Source: Sediminibacterium sp.
Lineage (GTDB): Bacteria; Bacteroidota; Bacteroidia; Chitinophagales; Chitinophagaceae
NCBI GenBank assembly: GCA_028687975.1
Contig: JAQTZD010000007.1
Location: forward strand, 1 to 63,608
DNA length: 63,608 nt
Direction of reading: 5' to 3'
Made by a program: the position numbers and the translations under genes. Positions 59,930 to 63,608 of the stretch are shown here, piece after piece. Positions within the stretch are counted from its first letter, which is position 1, and each line of letters starts with the position of its first letter. A model generated the notes under the pieces. That model was not told the DNA's origin and did not search any database. It saw nothing but the letters and a program-made list of their open reading frames with translations.

Positions 59930-60957
59930 ATCACTGAATTATGAATAATGGGGATTGTTACTGAAAAAGTATTATCAGCTTGATAGATTTCAACTGGTTC
60001 TTTGGTTAATAATTTATATTGCTCTGTTAAATTTTTCAAAGCACATTTGTTAGTTGATCTACTACTCCGTTTCAGGTTAATATTGTTAACAACGCTGATT
60101 TTGTCCGAAATATTTATTGATATTAGAACGGGATTTTCTTCAGTTCCCAGGTTGTGATAAACGGCATTCTCGATGAGTAACTGTAGTGTTAGTGGTACAA
60201 TAGAACCATCATTATTTTTACTATTCAATAAAATTTGATAGGCATTTCCATACTTATACTGTAATAGTCTAAAATACTGTTCTATAAAATTTATTTCCTC
60301 ATTCAGGCTAATGATTTTTCTTTCCGATGAGCGCAAAACATATCGATAGATGTCTGCGAATTCATTCAAAAACACAGATGCCTTGTTTTTATCTTCTTCA
60401 ATCAATTGATCCAGAATATTGAGATTATTGAATAAGAAATGCGGATTGAGTTGAGCTTTTAATTGGTGGATCTTATTTTCTGAAAGCGCCTGATGATAGA
60501 CTGCCAATTTCTGTTGGTGTTCTCTGCTTTTGTGATAAAAATAATAGGAAAGAATAAAACTTCCGTATATAAATCCATTCAAAAAATCAGAAAACAAAGA
60601 GAAAAAAAATGTTTTCCGGTTGAAATTACGTTCGATAGTGTCAAATGAAAAAGAGACTAAAAAGCCTATCGTTTTCATTACAACAAGGTAAATAACAAGT
60701 GAGAACCCGAAAATTTTAAGCATTTCCCTGGTACTAAATAAATCGGGCTTTTGCCGATTCTTAATCAGCGTATGAATGATTATATACAATGTTCCAACCT
60801 GATACCCTGCTAAAAAGAGTGCTTCGGGAGTAAAGGTGTAGGCGTTTATTTCACACATGCCAGATAACCGTACATAGATAGACTGTACATATGCAAACAG
60901 CATAATGAACAAAATAAAGTATAGATTACGGTAAATTTTGTTGATCCAGTTTTTCAT
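59926..60957 (-). CDS. LytS/YpdA-type membrane sensor histidine kinase
   Basis: 343 residues from ATG 60955-60957. About five membrane spans come first (LYFILFIMLFAYVQSI, ALFLAGYQVGTLYIIIHTL, and three more to residue ~165). The His_kinase domain has the phosphorylated histidine in LKAQLNPHFLFNNLNIL, and the ATP-binding part has LQLLIENAVYHN. It is paired with the LytTR regulator downstream. No extra sensory domain is present, so the signal is probably sensed within the membrane region. Confidence 0.9.
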   Translation of the reverse strand: MKNWINKIYRNLYFILFIMLFAYVQSIYVRLSGMCEINAYTFTPEALFLAGYQVGTLYIIIHTLIKNRQKPDLFSTREMLKIFGFSLVIYLVVMKTIGFLVSFSFDTIERNFNRKTFFFSLFSDFLNGFIYGSFILSYYFYHKSREHQQKLAVYHQALSENKIHQLKAQLNPHFLFNNLNILDQLIEEDKNKASVFLNEFADIYRYVLRSSERKIISLNEEINFIEQYFRLLQYKYGNAYQILLNSKNNDGSIVPLTLQLLIENAVYHNLGTEENPVLISINISDKISVVNNINLKRSSRSTNKCALKNLTEQYKLLTKEPVEIYQADNTFSVTIPIIHNSVI

Positions 60958-60975
60958 TTCACTTGTATGGGTCAA

Positions 60976-61019
60976 ATATAGAAAATGGGCTTGTATTTCT
61001 ACAAGCCCATTTTCTATAT
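60976..61019 (-). terminator. 20-bp perfect hairpin after the secreted unknown gene
   Basis: ATATAGAAAATGGGCTTGTA (60976-60995) and its exact complement at 61000-61019 form a 20-bp stem with loop TTTC. It lies 11 bases beyond the stop of the secreted-protein gene and 18 bases before the kinase ATG. The lower part is AT-only and acts as the U-tract in either direction, so a bidirectional terminator is likely. The stem is longer than normal for a terminator. Confidence 0.7.
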
Positions 61020-61030
61020 GAAATATGCAA

Positions 61031-61777
61031 TTATTTGCTTTTTTGAGGGAAAGAAGAAATCACATTTCCTTTATCATCAAAAAAATCGAGTTTAGCATTA
61101 TTACTTTTATCTACATAAAACATTGCTCTTGGCCTTCCTTTATCATCAAAAAGGAATAATCCATTATTCTCGCTTCTTGATTTCCCAAGCATTACACGTG
61201 GAGCTCCACCAATCAATCCTTTTGTTTCGTACATTTTGTATTTTTCTTCAGCAGCTTTAGGGTCTTTTTTACCCAGTTCATCCAGCTCTTTCATGATCTG
61301 TGCTGTTTGGCTCTGGGATTCTTTTGATGGCCTATCGTTGAACATTAAACTACTTCCGACAAATCGTTTATCAGCTTCCCGGTAATCTTGCGTTAGTAAC
61401 TGAATAACCTGATCACCATCATATTGGTCATAGGTTAATGAAAGCCCGGAGCTATGGCCGTTTGTGCTTTTTTTACCATCGTAAATAAACCCTCCGCATT
61501 CAATACCGTCTTCATTGAAAAAAAGCATACCAGATCGTTTCTTGCGCTCTACATTAGTAGGACGATTATTGATTTTGGCAGTCCCATTCGGGAATCGTTC
61601 AACGTTAGTAATAATCATTTTTACTGTCCCATCTTTTTCAACGATATTAATACGCTCAACGTCTATTTCATTGAATTTTTGATTTCCGGCATTTTTGAAT
61701 GCGGTTGATGTAATCAATACGATTACGGCAACAGTTGCGACTGCAAACGCCCTTAAAAAGACTACCTCCCTGTTCAT
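61031..61777 (-). CDS. secreted or membrane-anchored protein of unknown function
   Basis: 248 residues. A hydrophobic N-terminus (about 9-27, AFAVATVAVIVLITSTAF) acts as signal peptide or anchor. The mature part has repeating short motifs of the type ERINIVEKDGTVKMIITN, GMLFFNEDGIECGGFIYDGK, PRVMLGKSRSENNGLFLFDDKGRPRAMFYVDKSN and LDFFDDKGNVISSFP. The repeated aromatic-x-D-D/E-x-G pattern suggests beta-hairpin repeats. I do not recognise a family name; similar proteins are known to me only as hypothetical. It is followed by the 20-bp hairpin and then the kinase gene. Confidence 0.7.
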   Translation of the reverse strand: MNREVVFLRAFAVATVAVIVLITSTAFKNAGNQKFNEIDVERINIVEKDGTVKMIITNVERFPNGTAKINNRPTNVERKKRSGMLFFNEDGIECGGFIYDGKKSTNGHSSGLSLTYDQYDGDQVIQLLTQDYREADKRFVGSSLMFNDRPSKESQSQTAQIMKELDELGKKDPKAAEEKYKMYETKGLIGGAPRVMLGKSRSENNGLFLFDDKGRPRAMFYVDKSNNAKLDFFDDKGNVISSFPQKSK

Positions 61778-61973
61778 GTCTAAGTTTTTTTATGAATATT
61801 TAATTTCTTCCCAAACCTAATTTCAAATAGCATAAATCGTAGAAGAAAAACATGAGTACAGGAAAATATCCAATAAATGAATGAAAATACCGGTTAAGGA
61901 TCCTCTAGCAAATCACATAAAAAGGAAATCCTGGCAAATAAAACAGTCAAATTGACTTAGCTCAAATCGATAA

Positions 61974-62426
61974 TCAACGCTTTTCTCTTTCCTGACGCCA
62001 TAGGAAATAGGCAATCAGTTCATTTTTAATCGAAATCCATTTCTCTACAGCATTTCCTAAAGTCTTGCCTTGTGCAGATTTCATCCAGTCCATGAATTTA
62101 ACATTAAATCTGAACTTCTCACGTATCTGGCTTTTAAAAAAAGCTCTTACATTTCCTGTATTCTTATAAGAGTCTGTTATGATGGTTTCTGGTGATAATA
62201 ATTCAGTATTCCACTCAAATCGGGAGGTTCTTAGAACCTTCTCTTTGTAGGGTTCACGTTCTCCAGAAACTAAATATTTTTCAATCCGATGAGTTAATTC
62301 GATTTTCCCTCCTCTTTTATCCAAATTCAATAACCTGCAAAAATCTATCAACTCATTTTTATTCCAATAATAGTTCCAGAAATCCTCTACTGAAATTTCC
62401 GTATTTAATGTTGACTTTTTGATCAT
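61974..62426 (-). CDS. SAP-like plus DUF6434-domain protein
   Basis: 150 residues. The N-terminal part (about 10-50, VEDFWNYYWNKNELIDFCRLLNLDKRGGKIELTHRIEKYL) has the SAP-like helix pattern LIDFCRLLNL-x6-G-x-K-x-EL, a nucleic-acid-binding fold. The C-terminal domain (about 65-150, RFEWNTELLSPETIITDSYK, REKFRFNVKFMDWMKS) fits the DUF6434 family. The role is unknown; DNA binding is inferred. The 196 bases to its left hold no gene that I can see. Confidence 0.78.
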   Translation of the reverse strand: MIKKSTLNTEISVEDFWNYYWNKNELIDFCRLLNLDKRGGKIELTHRIEKYLVSGEREPYKEKVLRTSRFEWNTELLSPETIITDSYKNTGNVRAFFKSQIREKFRFNVKFMDWMKSAQGKTLGNAVEKWISIKNELIAYFLWRQEREKR

Positions 62427-62495
62427 TCTTTCAATTTAAAGTATGCTCACCCTTCGTGCAAACAAAGTTTTTGATTGGCAGCCTTTATTCTATTT

Positions 62496-63272
62496 TCATT
62501 TCATAATTTCATCGAAATAGTTCATCACTTTACTTTCCGTCTTGCTTTGCATACTCACCTTATTGTTAAACAGTTCTGTTCTTAGTTGTCTGTATAAGGA
62601 TACTGCATTTTTTAAACTGTCTAATAATGATTGTCTTTCATAAGCCGGGATTGTGCGTTTTAAGCTGGCCAAACTGTCGTTATCCAAATCCGCTTCAACT
62701 TTCCTGACACCTCTGGGCAAGTTGCCATTTTTTATGTGAAGTAAGGGTCCTAAAACGGCCATACGTAAAAAACCCATAAAATCGTATGCCTCAAGATATT
62801 CACCACGTCCAATTTTGAGTAAGGCATAATGTATCCAAGTCCAAAACCTGTCCTCAATCCATTGATAGTCAGGATAAGGAAACTTAGCGAATGAACTATT
62901 TATTGCCTTTTCAAGTTGGCCGCCTTTGTCTAGTAGTAAGTGGGGTGTTTCAATACGAGTATGGAATTCGTTGAGCGTTAAAAATTTTATGTCAACGTGT
63001 AAAAGCGGGTTGTCATAAAGACAAATCAACACTCTTGGTTCTCCAACATGCTCTCCTGTAAATCCGGACAAAAAATCTCCAATTTTTCGGGCATAGTCAA
63101 TCATCAAACTTTTGTTGCCTGATATTTTTTGTTGAGTCACAAGAATTAAGTCAAGGTCGGAAAATTCATCAATTTCATTTGTAAGCCACGATCCGGCAAC
63201 TGCCAAACCAATAACATTGTCGTCTGGCTCTAAAATAGTTTTGGCTTTGTCTGCAAATTCTCGTTGTATCAT
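62496..63272 (-). CDS. nucleotidyltransferase-domain protein (aminoglycoside-adenylyltransferase-like fold)
   Basis: 258 residues from ATG 63270-63272. The nucleotidyltransferase core is AGSWLTNEIDEFSDLDLILV: GS at 27-28 and the metal-binding D39 and D41 are present. A helical C-terminal domain (about 150-258) follows with DRFWTWIHYALLKIGRGEYLEA. The fold is shared by antibiotic-adenylylating enzymes and many uncharacterised proteins. Resistance activity is possible but not shown by the sequence. The gene is AT-rich. Confidence 0.78.
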   Translation of the reverse strand: MIQREFADKAKTILEPDDNVIGLAVAGSWLTNEIDEFSDLDLILVTQQKISGNKSLMIDYARKIGDFLSGFTGEHVGEPRVLICLYDNPLLHVDIKFLTLNEFHTRIETPHLLLDKGGQLEKAINSSFAKFPYPDYQWIEDRFWTWIHYALLKIGRGEYLEAYDFMGFLRMAVLGPLLHIKNGNLPRGVRKVEADLDNDSLASLKRTIPAYERQSLLDSLKNAVSLYRQLRTELFNNKVSMQSKTESKVMNYFDEIMK

Positions 63273-63325
63273 TTTTCTGGTTATTGTTGAATATAAAATC
63301 ACCTATATATTATGCCCATTAATGG

Positions 63326-63608
63326 TCAAATCAGTGTCAATAAGTAGCCCATGAGTGCACCACCCAAAACTACAAAAGCGCTATTGATTTTTTTGTAACC
63401 AAATAGCCTATGAATGTAACCAAAGATAAAACAGGCCCGGGTGTAAACTGCCCTACAACTATGGCGTCTATCAGTTGCTGTCTTGAAAGAAGCCCGGTTG
63501 CTACTAATTCCGTATCGAGGAATGCAAACAAAACATAGCCACCTGTTCTTGTACTATTTTGAGCCATTGTATACCATTGGCTTGTATTTTGAACATTTGG
63601 TTGTGGGT
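63326..63608 (-). pseudogene. broken chromate transporter (ChrA family), continuing off the right edge
   Basis: The frame open from the right edge includes GGYVLFAFLDTELV and DAIVVGQFTPGPVLSLVTFIGYL, the diagnostic ChrA core motif. It then ends at a stop at 63370-63372. In the next frame (+1 on the minus strand) the text reads KKINSAFVVLGGALMGYLL, which matches the end of a ChrA domain. The segment of about 80-100 residues that should lie between these parts is missing, so there was an internal deletion with loss of frame at or near a run of seven T (63388-63394). Confidence 0.7.

Noticed and set aside
61778..61973. 196-base AT-rich gap as possible insertion-sequence remnant
   Set aside because: No terminal repeats and no transposase fragment seen.

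Overview
The window is a chromosomal segment from a member of the Bacteroidota, most likely a Chitinophagaceae-type bacterium. The lineage markers are a SusC/SusD outer-membrane pair controlled by an ECF sigma factor and a FecR anti-sigma factor, TAnnTTTGC-type promoter boxes, poor Shine-Dalgarno sequences, a group III truncated globin, a BlaI/M56 peptidase pair, a ligase-associated Lhr-type helicase with its phosphoesterase, a CcsA/CcmD pair and a GH19 chitinase. There are no rRNA genes, no recognisable tRNA genes, no CRISPR array, no intact insertion sequence, and no gene-free stretch longer than about 250 bases.

Layout. At 1-5.7 kb lies an ECF sigma - FecR - SusC - SusD (partial) locus, with the SusC body much more AT-rich than its own N-terminal signalling domain. 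At 5.9-8.4 kb are a truncated globin, a small membrane protein, a headless cytochrome c fragment, a secreted NTF2-like protein and a haem-motif lipoprotein. At 8.4-14.8 kb is a surface-sugar block (RmlD, UDP-xylose synthase, UDP-glucose dehydrogenase, DegT aminotransferase, and divergently Kdo transferase). At 14.8-20 kb are thymidine kinase, CcmB, AMP nucleosidase with a foldable leader, an HsdR-N-like nuclease domain, glutamate dehydrogenase, CcmD and CcsA. At 20-33.5 kb are transport, tRNA modification and amino-acid genes (fused peptide ABC ATPase, WG-repeat protein, QueA, YitT, PLP decarboxylase, aspartate kinase, GH19 chitinase, Ldh-type oxidoreductase, SSB, MnmA, RsmB-like methylase). 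At 33.5-38 kb are OdhB and SucA of the TCA cycle and ribosomal protein S20.

At 38-41 kb a GIN-domain lipoprotein is in an operon with a two-component system. At 41-47.8 kb are GuaA, a type 1 periplasmic-binding protein, the Lhr-type helicase, PdeM and a histone-deacetylase-like enzyme. At 47.8-59 kb are a LexA-like repressor, a molybdopterin-domain protein, an M14 carboxypeptidase, SurE, an M56/BlaI pair, LpxB, a 58-residue membrane protein, the methionine genes metX and metZ around an OsmC protein, and methionine aminopeptidase. From about 59.1 kb to the right edge the DNA turns AT-rich and carries accessory genes: a LytS/LytTR two-component system, a secreted unknown, a SAP/DUF6434 protein, a nucleotidyltransferase and a broken chromate transporter.

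Most of the window is ordinary housekeeping. The parts most worth a second look are the mosaic SusC gene, the structured leader of the AMP nucleosidase gene with its matching promoter, the repeated ACTA-N6/7-TAGT dyads upstream of the BlaI-like and LexA-like regulators, and the AT-rich right end.
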